From contig NZ_JAPZVQ010000012.1 of assembly GCF_027622945.1 (NCBI RefSeq), positions 95,957 to 159,956 of the forward strand: a stretch of DNA of 64,000 nucleotides, in the 5' to 3' direction. The stretch comes from Glycomyces lechevalierae. GTDB taxonomy: Bacteria > Actinomycetota > Actinomycetes > Mycobacteriales > Micromonosporaceae. This document shows, piece by piece, positions 16,756-23,637 of this stretch. The position numbers and the translations under genes are program-made. Each line of letters begins with the position of its first letter. Position 1 is the stretch's first letter. The notes below the pieces were generated by a model that was not told the DNA's origin, ran no database searches, and saw only the letters and a list, made by a program, of their open reading frames with translations.

Positions 16756-17958
16756 CTAGATCGCCTCCGCCGTCACCGCCTTCGTGTCCATCCGCGCCCA
16801 CCGCAACCCCACCAGCGGGAACACCAGCACCGACAGCATCGCCGCCCCGATCATCGCCGCCGCGACCGACTCGTCCACCAGACCCCGCTCCGCCGCGGTC
16901 GTCGCCGCCACCACCACGATCGGCAACTCCGTCGCCGCGAACGCCGCCAACACCCCCCGCTGCGCCCGCGGCAGCACCCGCGCGAACAACGCGTACGTCG
17001 TCACCCCGCGCACGACCGCGAACGCCCCCAAGAACACAGGGATCAACGCCAACGCCGCCGGCGACCCCGCCAACGAGTCCAGATCGAACGTCACACCCGT
17101 GTAGACGAAGAACACCGGCACCACCGCACCGAACCCGATCCCGTCCAGCTTCGACTGCACCAGCGCCTCCTCCCGCTCGTCCAACGCCGACAGCAGCACA
17201 TGCATGCACACCCCCGCCGCGAACGCCCCCAACACGATGTCCACCCCGATCTCCGCCGCCAGCAACACCGCCGCCAACAGCACCAGCACCGACAACCGCA
17301 CCGCCAACTGCGCACTCGTCCCCAACGTCGCCGACAACAACCGCGACACCCGCTCCGACCGCTTCAACGACCCGAACGCCGCCGCCGCGACCGCCAACCC
17401 CGCCAACGCGATCGCCACCGTCGTCCGCCCCGAATGCTCACCCTCCGAATAGAACAACGCCAGCAACGCGATCGGCGCGAACTCACCCACCGCCCCCACC
17501 GCCATCAGAAACGGCCCCACCGGCCCCGCCAGCAACCCCGAATCCCGCGCGATCGGCAACGTCGTCCCCAACGCCGTCGAACACAACCCGATCGCCAGAA
17601 TCAGCACCGCCGCACCCGCACCCGCCACCGCCAACCCGCCCGCCGCCAGCGCGAACGACAACACCCACCCCAACGACGCCAACATGATCGGCCGCCCCCG
17701 CACCGCCCGAAAATCGATCTCATACCCCGCCAGGAAGAACAGCATCGCCAACCCCAACTGCGACACCGTCTCGAACAGCAGATGCTCCTGCACCAGACCC
17801 AGCACCTGCGGCCCGATCACGATCCCCAGCACGATCTCCACGACCACACTCGGCAACCGCACCCACCGCTCCAACCGGTCCACCAGCAACGGCGCCGCCA
17901 CCGTCGCCATCGCCAGCACCAACAACTCGATCGGCACCGCCCCGTGCATCACGTCCAC
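16756..17958 (-). CDS. CPA2-type cation:proton antiporter
   Basis: This 400-residue protein has about twelve to thirteen hydrophobic segments and no cytosolic regulatory domain. The N-terminal half shows the CPA2/KefB-type sequence PSVVVEIVLGIVIGPQVLG and FETVSQLGLAMLFFLAGYEI, where the acidic residue in the fourth helix is expected to bind the ion, followed by STALGTTLPIARD. The C-terminal half holds VDIVLGAFAAGVCM and VVPVFFVYTGVTFDL. It would exchange Na+ or K+ for protons across the cytoplasmic membrane. The start is a GTG, with an ATG three codons later as alternative. The gene is G-rich at third positions while the plus strand is C-rich, part of a block-wise skew. Confidence 0.88.
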   Translation of the reverse strand: MDVMHGAVPIELLVLAMATVAAPLLVDRLERWVRLPSVVVEIVLGIVIGPQVLGLVQEHLLFETVSQLGLAMLFFLAGYEIDFRAVRGRPIMLASLGWVLSFALAAGGLAVAGAGAAVLILAIGLCSTALGTTLPIARDSGLLAGPVGPFLMAVGAVGEFAPIALLALFYSEGEHSGRTTVAIALAGLAVAAAAFGSLKRSERVSRLLSATLGTSAQLAVRLSVLVLLAAVLLAAEIGVDIVLGAFAAGVCMHVLLSALDEREEALVQSKLDGIGFGAVVPVFFVYTGVTFDLDSLAGSPAALALIPVFLGAFAVVRGVTTYALFARVLPRAQRGVLAAFAATELPIVVVAATTAAERGLVDESVAAAMIGAAMLSVLVFPLVGLRWARMDTKAVTAEAI

Positions 17959-18014
17959 GGCCGCAGCCTAACGGCCCCACCAGCCCCGACACCCACAATC
18001 GGGGCTTAACCCCA

Positions 18015-18028
18015 CCCCCGATCGGGGG
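18015..18028. repeat. Perfect 14-bp palindrome between divergent genes
   Basis: CCCCCGATCGGGGG lies between the antiporter start and the hemolysin-III gene start, which are transcribed divergently. A partial copy (CACAATCGGGG) sits about 20 bp to its left. It may be an operator for either gene or merely a GC-rich palindrome. Confidence 0.4.
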
Positions 18029-18074
18029 AGCAGCGACACTACCGGCAAGTAACCCACAGGGCTACCGTCGAGAC

Positions 18075-18728
18075 ATGGCACTGGCGATCACCGAACCCAA
18101 ACCCCGACTCCGCGGCTGGCTCCACCTCGCCGCCTTCCCCACCGCGATCATCGCCGGACTCGTCCTCATCGCCACCGCCCCCACCCTCACCGGCCGCCTC
18201 GCCACCGCCGTCTACATCGCCACCTCCGCCGCCCTCTTCGGCATCTCCGCCCTCTACCACCGCACCACGCTCACCGAACGCGCCACCACCCGCCTCAAAC
18301 GCCTCGACCACGCGAACATCTACCTGATCATCGCCGGCACCTACACACCCATCGCCGCACTCGCCCTCCACGGCACCGCCCGCACCGCACTCCTGGTCGC
18401 CATCTGGACCGGCGCCCTCGCCGGCGTCGCCTTCCGCACCCTCTGGCTCTCCGCCCCGCGCTGGCTGTACACGGTGCTGTACATCGCGCTCGGCTGGGCG
18501 GCGGTGTTCGTCATGCCGCAGCTCCTGGCCGGGGCCGGGACGGCCGCGACGGTGCTCATCATCGGCGGGGGAGTGCTCTACACGGTCGGCGGCGTCATCT
18601 ACGCCCTCAAGCGCCCCAACCCGTCCGTGCAGTGGTTCGGGTTCCACGAGGTCTTCCACGCCTTCACCGTCGCGGCGTACATCGCGCAGTTCACGGCGGT
18701 CGCGCTGGTCCTGCACGCCTCGGCCTGA
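18075..18728 (+). CDS. trhA: Hemolysin III / PAQR family membrane protein
   Basis: This 217-residue protein has seven predicted membrane spans. It shows the family metal-site motifs: SALYHRTTL in the second helix, DHANIYLIIAGTYTP in the third, and GFHEVFHAF near the end. Members of this PAQR/CREST group (TrhA, YqfA) affect membrane fluidity or energetics. True haemolytic activity is not implied. Codon style changes sharply near base 18465: the first 130 codons end almost always in C, the rest in C or G, which suggests a recombination edge or a skew boundary inside the gene. Confidence 0.9.
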   Translation: MALAITEPKPRLRGWLHLAAFPTAIIAGLVLIATAPTLTGRLATAVYIATSAALFGISALYHRTTLTERATTRLKRLDHANIYLIIAGTYTPIAALALHGTARTALLVAIWTGALAGVAFRTLWLSAPRWLYTVLYIALGWAAVFVMPQLLAGAGTAATVLIIGGGVLYTVGGVIYALKRPNPSVQWFGFHEVFHAFTVAAYIAQFTAVALVLHASA

Positions 18729-18762
18729 CCGGTATCATTGGGCCCCTAGCGAGGAGGCCGGG

Positions 18763-19149
18763 ATGAGCGACAGGCAGGCACGCGGCGTCGACCGCCAGAT
18801 CCAGGAGGCCGAGGCCCGCGGCGAGTTCAAGAACCTCCCCGGGGCCGGCAAGCCGCTTCCGGGCATCGGGAAGCCCCTGCACGAGGACTGGTGGCTCCAC
18901 CAGCAGTCGACCCGCGAGAACATCGGCCTCGACGCCCTCCCGCCGGGGCTCAAGCTCGCCAGGGAGGTCGAACAGCTCCCCGCGACGCTCGACGCGCTCA
19001 AGGACGAGGCGGCCGTGCGTGCCGCCCTCGACGAGTTGAACGTACGCATCAGGAAAGCCCTCATCGGCCCGATCGACGGCCCGCCGCTGCGGTTCGGCCT
19101 GCGCGACGTCGACGCCGAAGTGCGCGCCTGGCGCGAACGCCGCGCCTGA
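18763..19149 (+). CDS. DUF1992 (DnaJ-C28-like) protein
   Basis: This 128-residue protein is preceded by GAGGAGG. It contains the conserved core GEFKNLPGAGKPLPG and the downstream KPLHEDWWLHQQ region of DUF1992, a domain named for the animal DNAJC28 protein and widespread as a stand-alone bacterial protein. The rest is helical with charged heptads (REVEQLPATLDALKDEAAV). No J domain is attached here. Biochemical role is unknown; a chaperone connection is only by name. Confidence 0.9.
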   Translation: MSDRQARGVDRQIQEAEARGEFKNLPGAGKPLPGIGKPLHEDWWLHQQSTRENIGLDALPPGLKLAREVEQLPATLDALKDEAAVRAALDELNVRIRKALIGPIDGPPLRFGLRDVDAEVRAWRERRA

Positions 19150-19171
19150 GGCCGAGCCCACACCCTGCTCA

Positions 19172-19220
19172 CTTGACAGTGTCAAGATTCGTGCTGCATC
19201 ATGAACTTGACACTGTCAAG
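19172..19220. promoter_or_regulatory. Pair of palindromic operators upstream of DoxX gene
   Basis: Two near-identical 15-bp palindromes, CTTGACAGTGTCAAG (19172-19186) and CTTGACACTGTCAAG (19206-19220), lie 34 bp apart centre to centre and 47 bp before the DoxX start. Each also contains a TTGACA hexamer that can act as a -35 element, so a bound repressor would cover the promoter. Such sites are typical of TetR/AcrR-family regulators. No such regulator gene is next to it. Confidence 0.7.
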
Positions 19221-19266
19221 CAGTGCGTCGTCAAGAAGTGGCGCGCTCCCGAGAAAGGCCCGCCCC

Positions 19267-19704
19267 ATGGTCCCCATCATCACCCTCGCCGCCGTCACCC
19301 TCCTCGCCCGCCTCACCGGCGTCATCGGCGTCGACGCCCTCGACTGGCAGACCTCCCTGCGCATCGGCTTCGCCGCGATGTTCCTGGTCACCGGCGCGGT
19401 CCACTTCGTCCCCAAGTTCCGCGACGACATGATCCGCATGATCCCCGAGCAGCTCCCGCAGCCCGCCGCACTCGTCGCCGTCACCGGCGTCCTCGAGATC
19501 GCCGGCGCCGTGGGCCTCCTCATCCCCGCCACCGCCCCGGCCGCCGCGATCGGCCTCGCGCTGCTCCTGCTCGCGATGTTCCCCGCGAACGTCTCCGCCG
19601 CCCGCCGCGGCGTCCCCCTCGCCGGGAAGCCCGCCACCCCGCTCGGCATCCGCACCGCCGAGCAGGTCCTCTTCATCGGCCTCGCCGTCCTCGCCGCCCT
19701 CTGA
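19267..19704 (+). CDS. DoxX-family membrane protein
   Basis: This 145-residue protein starts at ATG after AAAGG; the longer frame from 19201 runs through the operator and is unlikely. It has four hydrophobic helices. The pattern RIGFAAMFLVTGAVHFVPKF, then GVLEIAGAVGLLIPATA and PANVSAARRG, is that of small DoxX/DUF4267-like membrane proteins, some of which take part in thiol-quinone oxidative stress complexes. It is a single-gene unit between a double operator and a strong terminator, so it is likely induced by a small ligand of an unlinked repressor. Confidence 0.8.
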   Translation: MVPIITLAAVTLLARLTGVIGVDALDWQTSLRIGFAAMFLVTGAVHFVPKFRDDMIRMIPEQLPQPAALVAVTGVLEIAGAVGLLIPATAPAAAIGLALLLLAMFPANVSAARRGVPLAGKPATPLGIRTAEQVLFIGLAVLAAL

Positions 19705-19729
19705 GGCGGCGCGGGGGAGCGGGCACACC

Positions 19730-19762
19730 GAAGGCCCCGAACCGGTCCGGTTCGGGGCCTTC
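19730..19762 (+). terminator. Strong hairpin terminator after DoxX gene
   Basis: A perfect 15-bp stem (19730-19744 with 19748-19762) has a three-base loop. It ends five bases before the TACGT duplication at the left edge of the Tn3-type element, so the transposon landed just beyond this terminator. Confidence 0.88.
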
Positions 19763-19766
19763 GCCG

Positions 19767-19771
19767 TACGT
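19767..19771. repeat. Target-site duplication TACGT, left copy
   Basis: TACGT directly precedes the left inverted repeat and recurs directly after the right one at 29277-29281. Five-base duplications are the hallmark of Tn3-family insertion. Removing one copy and the element restores a junction between the DoxX terminator and the methyltransferase stop codon. Confidence 0.85.
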
Positions 19772-19809
19772 GGCCTGCCGGTAGTAATCAGGAAAAAAAC
19801 AACGCTAAG
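19772..19809. repeat. Left terminal inverted repeat (IRL)
   Basis: This 38-bp repeat starts GGCCTGCCGGTAGTAATCAG and ends AACGCTAAG. It matches the right end with about three differences, one of them the length of an A run (seven against six). Thirty-eight bases is the classical Tn3 repeat length. Confidence 0.9.
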
Positions 19810-19835
19810 CGCGGTCGCTGGTCAGAGCGTTGACG

Positions 19836-20075
19836 TTAGGCCCGGGTGAGGACGGCGGCGAGGGCGAGGTCGCAGGCGGCGGCGTGTAGCTCCTCGGTGA
19901 TGGGCACGCCGTGGTTGCGGAACAGGCCGATGATCTCGAGGGCGACGGGCTCGGCCTCGTACTCGACGCGGGAGAGACCGTACCTCGTGAAGGTGCGCAC
20001 CGCATCAGGCGGGAGGCGGACCTCGACGCCGGTGGCGCGGTAGGCGTCGGGGCTGGCGAACTCCTCGTCCTCCAT
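19836..20075 (-). CDS. Small resolvase-linked protein, copy 1
   Basis: This 79-residue protein starts MEDEEFASPDAYRATGVEV. Its ATG overlaps the stop codon of the resolvase remnant (ATGA), the same arrangement as beside the intact resolvase at 24278. It contains a conserved LFRNHGVPITEEL core and is moderately acidic at the N-terminus and helical after that. The 3' end reaches to within 27 bp of the left repeat. Related sequences recur at 23403-23637 and as the N-terminus of the HNH protein at 24281, so it is a component of this transposon family's left end. I recognise no domain. Confidence 0.72.
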   Translation of the reverse strand: MEDEEFASPDAYRATGVEVRLPPDAVRTFTRYGLSRVEYEAEPVALEIIGLFRNHGVPITEELHAAACDLALAAVLTRA

Positions 20076-20479
20076 CACACAGCCCCTTCGGCTGGCGCGG
20101 CTTCGAGGGTCTGGCGCCCGGCGGCGCGGAGCTCCTTGAGGTCGGGGATGTGGTTGTAGAGGGTGCCGACGCTGACGCCGAGGAGGTCGGCGATGGATTC
20201 GACGGACCGCTCGGGGTTGGGCAGCAGGTCCCGGGCCGCGGCAAGGAGCTTGGCGTCGACCACCGTGGGCCGGCCTCCCGTGCGGCCTTGCGCCTTGGTG
20301 GCGTCCAGCCCTTCGCGGTTGTTCTCGACGATGAGCTCGCGGACAAACTCGGCCAGGGCCGCGAAGACGTGGAGGACCAGACGCCCACCGGGCGTGGAGG
20401 TGTCGATGCCCTCCTTCATGGAGGTGAAGCCGACGCCTTGCCGCTTCAACTCGGCGACAAGCGCGATGAGGTCCTAGAG
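20075..20479 (-). pseudogene. Serine resolvase remnant, N-terminus lost
   Basis: The frame encodes VGFTSMKEGIDTSTPGGRLV through the C-terminal HTH (SVESIADLLGVSVGTLYNH), closely matching the last 130 residues of the intact resolvase at 24278-24955. Going upstream the match continues to the SLQDL position, where CAG has become TAG (20476-20474), and then stops. The catalytic N-terminal 90 residues are absent. A TTG at 20449 could start a 124-residue protein, but without the catalytic serine it could not recombine DNA. It is the relic of an older related transposon, cut at this point by the incoming methyltransferase segment. Confidence 0.85.
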
Positions 20480-20797
20480 CGGGGGCAAACAGAAATACAC
20501 CTGAAACAGGCAACCATCCATACTGGAGGTTTTGATGGCTGTCGTCCCGAGGTGGCGGCGTTTGGAGTGCCGGTGCAGGATCCTTCACCCAGATCGTGCC
20601 CTCCTTCCAGGGACTGAGTCGACCCCACTGCGATCCGCCTGCGCCGCCGCGCCAGACCACCCAGATTCAGCAAGCTCAGCTGTTACGTGTGACAAAGCAT
20701 TTGCGCGCCAACGCCGTCCTCGAATAGCTTCCTCATGGGCCACAGACGGTGTCATCGACCGATCACGCCAAGGCCAGATCGATGGACAGGAGCGACT
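20480..20797. other. Junction and promoter region, 318 bp
   Basis: This stretch lies between the broken resolvase and the methyltransferase. It marks where foreign cargo replaced the resolvase N-terminus. A short plus-strand frame starting at 20532 runs into the methyltransferase in another frame and was not called. An AT-richer patch at 20680-20705 (GTTACGTGTGACAAAGCATT) may hold the methyltransferase promoter. Confidence 0.4.
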
Positions 20798-21634
20798 ATG
20801 GCGGACGAGGCGTTTCTCTCGCGCAGCTACGAGGCCTTCGCGGAGATCGAGGAGGAATTCAAGGACGTCCTGGATCAAAGTCTCGATCCTCGCGGCCCCG
20901 ATCTGCTCTATGACGTCGCGGCGGAGCTTGCGCTTGTCCCCGGCGCATCCGTCCTTGATGTCGGGTGCGGCGAAGGACGGCACACTCTGGAACTGGCAAG
21001 GCGTTTCGGATGGCAAGTTCGGGGCGTCGATCCCGTGAAACGTCACGTCGAGCTCGCCGTACAGGACCTCGCCCACCACGCAAACGACAATCCCGCATTC
21101 CAGAGCGCCGTGACATTCGAGTTGGGGACCGCCGAAGACCTCCCATCTCTCGCCGCGGCGGTGGATCTGATCTGGTGCCGCGATGTGCTCGTCCACGTCG
21201 AGGATCTCGCAGCGGCCTTTGCTGAGTTTCGCCGCGTGCTCGTCCCGGGCGGTCAGGTGCTGATCTACCAGATGTTCTGCACCGATCGGATGGAGCCGAA
21301 CGAGGCGTCCTGGCTGTTGCCCACGATGGGCTGCGTGCCCGCGAACATGGACCCTGAGCGCGCGGAGGCCGCGATGCGCCGGGTGGGCTTGCGGATCGAC
21401 CAGCGCATCGTTCTCGGCACCGAATGGGGCCAGTACGGCCAGGAGCACACAGGCAAAGGAGCGCGGAACCTGCTGCACGCGGCCCGGCTACTGCACGAAC
21501 CGGACCGCTACATCCGCAGCTTCGGCCAGGACAACTACGACATCGCGCTCGGCGACTGTCTCTGGCACGTCTACCGCCTCATCGGCAAACTCAGCGACCG
21601 CATCTACCTGTTGTCCGCGCCCGCTGAAGCTTGA
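20798..21634 (+). CDS. SAM-dependent methyltransferase (transposon cargo)
   Basis: This 278-residue protein starts MADEAFLSRSYEAF after an AGGAG site. It has a class I Rossmann methyltransferase core: motif I VLDVGCGEGRHTLELA, the acidic residue of motif II in VRGVDPVKRH, LGTAEDLPSL, and motif IV-like DLIWCRDVLVHVEDL followed by LVPGGQVLIYQMF. The remainder (PEANEAS-like linker to IGKLSDRIYLLS) probably forms the substrate lid. Acceptor is unknown; small-molecule methylation is most likely from the UbiE/Methyltransf-11 layout. It lies inside the transposon, with lower GC than the chromosome, so it was acquired horizontally. Confidence 0.85.
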   Translation: MADEAFLSRSYEAFAEIEEEFKDVLDQSLDPRGPDLLYDVAAELALVPGASVLDVGCGEGRHTLELARRFGWQVRGVDPVKRHVELAVQDLAHHANDNPAFQSAVTFELGTAEDLPSLAAAVDLIWCRDVLVHVEDLAAAFAEFRRVLVPGGQVLIYQMFCTDRMEPNEASWLLPTMGCVPANMDPERAEAAMRRVGLRIDQRIVLGTEWGQYGQEHTGKGARNLLHAARLLHEPDRYIRSFGQDNYDIALGDCLWHVYRLIGKLSDRIYLLSAPAEA

Positions 21635-21677
21635 ACTGGGGTCAGAACCACCGAGCTCGACCTGACAGCGCTACCTC

Positions 21678-21694
21678 GGCCTGCCGGAAGTAAT
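21678..21694. repeat. Decayed internal transposon end
   Basis: GGCCTGCCGGAAGTAAT matches the first 17 bases of the left inverted repeat with one difference, in the same orientation, and then diverges. It sits between the methyltransferase and the acidic membrane protein and probably marks an older insertion boundary. Confidence 0.55.
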
Positions 21695-21731
21695 CGTCAG
21701 CGCTCATAACAAGGAGCTGCGGCCGGAACGA

Positions 21732-22340
21732 CTAGTCTTCCTGGTTCCTTAGCTCCTCAAGCGAGGGCTCCGGCGTTTCGTACGCGATGACTTCGCATTC
21801 AAGGAATTCAGGCGTGTCGTAATCCTCCGCATCCGCGTTGCCAAGCAGGTCGACGCAGCGCGTGTACTCTTCGTGATAGTCAACGAACACCTGTAGCTCT
21901 TCCTCGGTGACGGGTTCATTCATGAGGTCCTCGTAGTAGTCGCAGATCTCGTCCTCAGGTGCTATGAGCCAGTCTTCGCACATCTTGTAGCCCGAAGGCA
22001 ATGGCGATTCCGTCTCTGTGGACTCGTCCTCGGGCAACAGGTCGCCGAGATCCCCGCCTTCACCGGATTCTTCCATCTCTCGCGAGATGTCCTCCAGCTC
22101 CTCAAGCGAATATGCCTTGTCAGGATCGGTGCCTCCCCACAGGCAGGCAGGGCCGATGTTGCTCTCAAAACCTGGCTCGCTGAACGCATGAGCCATCCAC
22201 TCTTCGCAGGTCTTCCGCTCGGGCCGTATCGCGATCGTCACCGCGATAATCCCGATCAGGAGGACCAGGGCCGCGCCCGAGATAATGAGTATCTTCTTGC
22301 CCCTCGTCGAAGACGCGAAGGAACGGAACCGGCTTGTCAT
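21732..22340 (-). CDS. Membrane-anchored acidic protein (transposon cargo)
   Basis: This 202-residue protein has a short basic N-terminus (SRFRSFASSTRGKK), one membrane segment (ILIISGAALVLLIGIIAVTI), and a strongly acidic outer domain. It contains six cysteines, in pairs such as KTCEEWM, PACLWGG, KMCEDWL, DEICDYY, TRCVDLL and LECEVIA, which could form disulfides outside the membrane. The repeated C-x-x-W/L pattern suggests an internal duplication. I recognise no family. The gene is clearly lower in GC than the surrounding chromosome, consistent with transfer. Confidence 0.72.
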   Translation of the reverse strand: MTSRFRSFASSTRGKKILIISGAALVLLIGIIAVTIAIRPERKTCEEWMAHAFSEPGFESNIGPACLWGGTDPDKAYSLEELEDISREMEESGEGGDLGDLLPEDESTETESPLPSGYKMCEDWLIAPEDEICDYYEDLMNEPVTEEELQVFVDYHEEYTRCVDLLGNADAEDYDTPEFLECEVIAYETPEPSLEELRNQED

Positions 22341-22796
22341 CGTTGTCTTCCTCTCCAGTCAGGCCCCTTCGCAGACGTCAAGCAATCGGACCTCTGCGTA
22401 ATGTGACGGCTGCGAACTAGGGACGAACTGCTGATCTCGACGACTGGTCGACCGCATTGACAGTGACACTTCGAGCATCGTCGAGGGCTCATTACGGACT
22501 GCAAGCCCTACGAAGCGCCACTACGACCTGCCGCGGCCGCTCCATTGGGTCAGTGTCCCGCAGCAAAATTACGGGGGGACCGGATCCGCGTATTCGTATT
22601 TTTGGCAAGAAAGATGCCGATAGCGCATACAACCGGTGTTGAGCCTCCATTGGCCCGCCGGTAGTAATCGGCAAAAAACTACGCTAAGCGCGGTTGCTGG
22701 TCAGAGCGGTGACGTTCGGCTTGGGTGAGGAAGAGGTCGCTTGGCAGTGCGAGGCTTCAGCACCGAAGCCGCCTCTCGAGGGTTGATCATGGGTGG
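22341..22796. other. Intergenic region with internal transposon end
   Basis: No gene was found in these 456 bp. It contains the internal inverted repeat at 22652-22688 and, just after it, 22689-22735, a piece matching the 3' end of the resolvase-linked small gene (GCTGGTCAGAGCGGTGACG), which breaks off where the PIN-like gene region begins. The stretch before the repeat is relatively AT-rich and featureless. Confidence 0.5.
22652..22688. repeat. Internal copy of transposon left end
   Basis: A 37-bp sequence, GGCCCGCCGGTAGTAATCGG through ACGCTAAG, agrees with the terminal repeat except for a few substitutions and a shortened A run. It has the same orientation as the left terminal repeat. With the right end at 29276 it would define a 6.6-kb shorter element. 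Confidence 0.8.
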
Positions 22797-23399
22797 ATGC
22801 TGAATCTGACATGGGACACCAACTGCCTAATCACGATCGAGAGTGACGACCCGAGGAGGGCGGCCGACAAGGTCGCGCTCCAGCACCTGCTGAGCCTCCA
22901 CGATCAGGAACAGGTGCGAATCAGGCTGTCGGCCGGCACGGCCGCTGAGTTGCAGCCCGACCGGACCTATCTACAGAACTTGCAGCGCTTCCAGGACCGT
23001 CGCACGAAAGCCGGACTCGGGCACCTGGAGCTTCTACACGCGCCCGCACGGTTGGACATGGCCTTCCTTCGCCACATGGTGCTGGTAGATGACGACTTTG
23101 ATGCAGAGATCAGGTCCATGTTCGCGGAGATGTTCCCAGGTGAGTCGTACGACCCGCCCGCCGATTTCGACGAGACGTCCCCTGCGACGCAAGCGTGGAG
23201 GAACAAGATCATCGACGTCGAGATGTACTGGAGCCATATCAAGAACGACGGCCACCTGTTCGTCACCAGGAACTCCAGAGACTTCATCGATGACGGCCGC
23301 AGGGAACGTCTTCTGGAGTTGTTTGGTGGACGTGGGATCGAAGTCCCCACCGACGCGGTGGGCTGGGTAAGTCAGAACCTCCGGGACTCAGAGCGTTGA
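22797..23399 (+). CDS. PIN-domain-like protein (transposon cargo)
   Basis: This 200-residue protein begins MLNLTWDTNCLITIESDD. The Asp in a WDTNCL context at the very N-terminus is typical of the first acidic residue of PIN nucleases, and HLFVTRNSRDFID near the C-terminus matches the conserved T-x-x-x-D-F element carrying the last acidic residues. A central acidic region (VDDDFDAEIRS) could supply others. PIN enzymes cut RNA and often act as toxins, but no antitoxin-like neighbour is evident. The gene ends where the small resolvase-linked gene resumes on the opposite strand, so it was spliced into that gene. Assignment rests on motif pattern only. Confidence 0.62.
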   Translation: MLNLTWDTNCLITIESDDPRRAADKVALQHLLSLHDQEQVRIRLSAGTAAELQPDRTYLQNLQRFQDRRTKAGLGHLELLHAPARLDMAFLRHMVLVDDDFDAEIRSMFAEMFPGESYDPPADFDETSPATQAWRNKIIDVEMYWSHIKNDGHLFVTRNSRDFIDDGRRERLLELFGGRGIEVPTDAVGWVSQNLRDSER

Positions 23400-23637
23400 C
23401 GTTCAGCTGGGTAAGCGCTGCGGCGAAGGCGAGGTCGCCAGCCGCGACGCAGAGCTCGTCGGTGACGTGGATGCCGTGGTTGCGGAAGAGGCCGACGATC
23501 TCGAGGGCAATGGTCTCGGCCTCGTACTCGGCGCGAGACTGCGTCTGCCTCGCGAAGGTACGCACGACCTTCGGCGGGAGCTGCACTTCAGCGCCGACCG
23601 CACGGTAGGCGTCAGGGCTGGTGAACTCATCTTCCAT
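23284..23637 (-). CDS. Small resolvase-linked protein, copy 2, with foreign tail
   Basis: It starts MEDEFTSPDAYRAVGAEVQL and matches copy 1 through the LFRNHGIHVTDEL core to residue 78. It then lacks copy 1's stop and reads on antisense into the PIN-like gene for about 40 more residues (VNALSPGGSDLP and on). The tail is therefore an accident of the cargo insertion, and the gene is best viewed as disrupted at its 3' end. Just upstream on its strand is a stub of the resolvase C-terminus (GLEAAPAEG), cut by the next transposon end. Confidence 0.65.
   Translation of the reverse strand: MEDEFTSPDAYRAVGAEVQLPPKVVRTFARQTQSRAEYEAETIALEIVGLFRNHGIHVTDELCVAAGDLAFAAALTQLNVNALSPGGSDLPSPPRRWGLRSHVHQTTPEDVPCGRHR

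Noticed and set aside
20532..21038. Plus-strand frame of 168 codons before and within the methyltransferase gene
   Set aside because: It overlaps the methyltransferase in another frame and has no recognisable sequence features.
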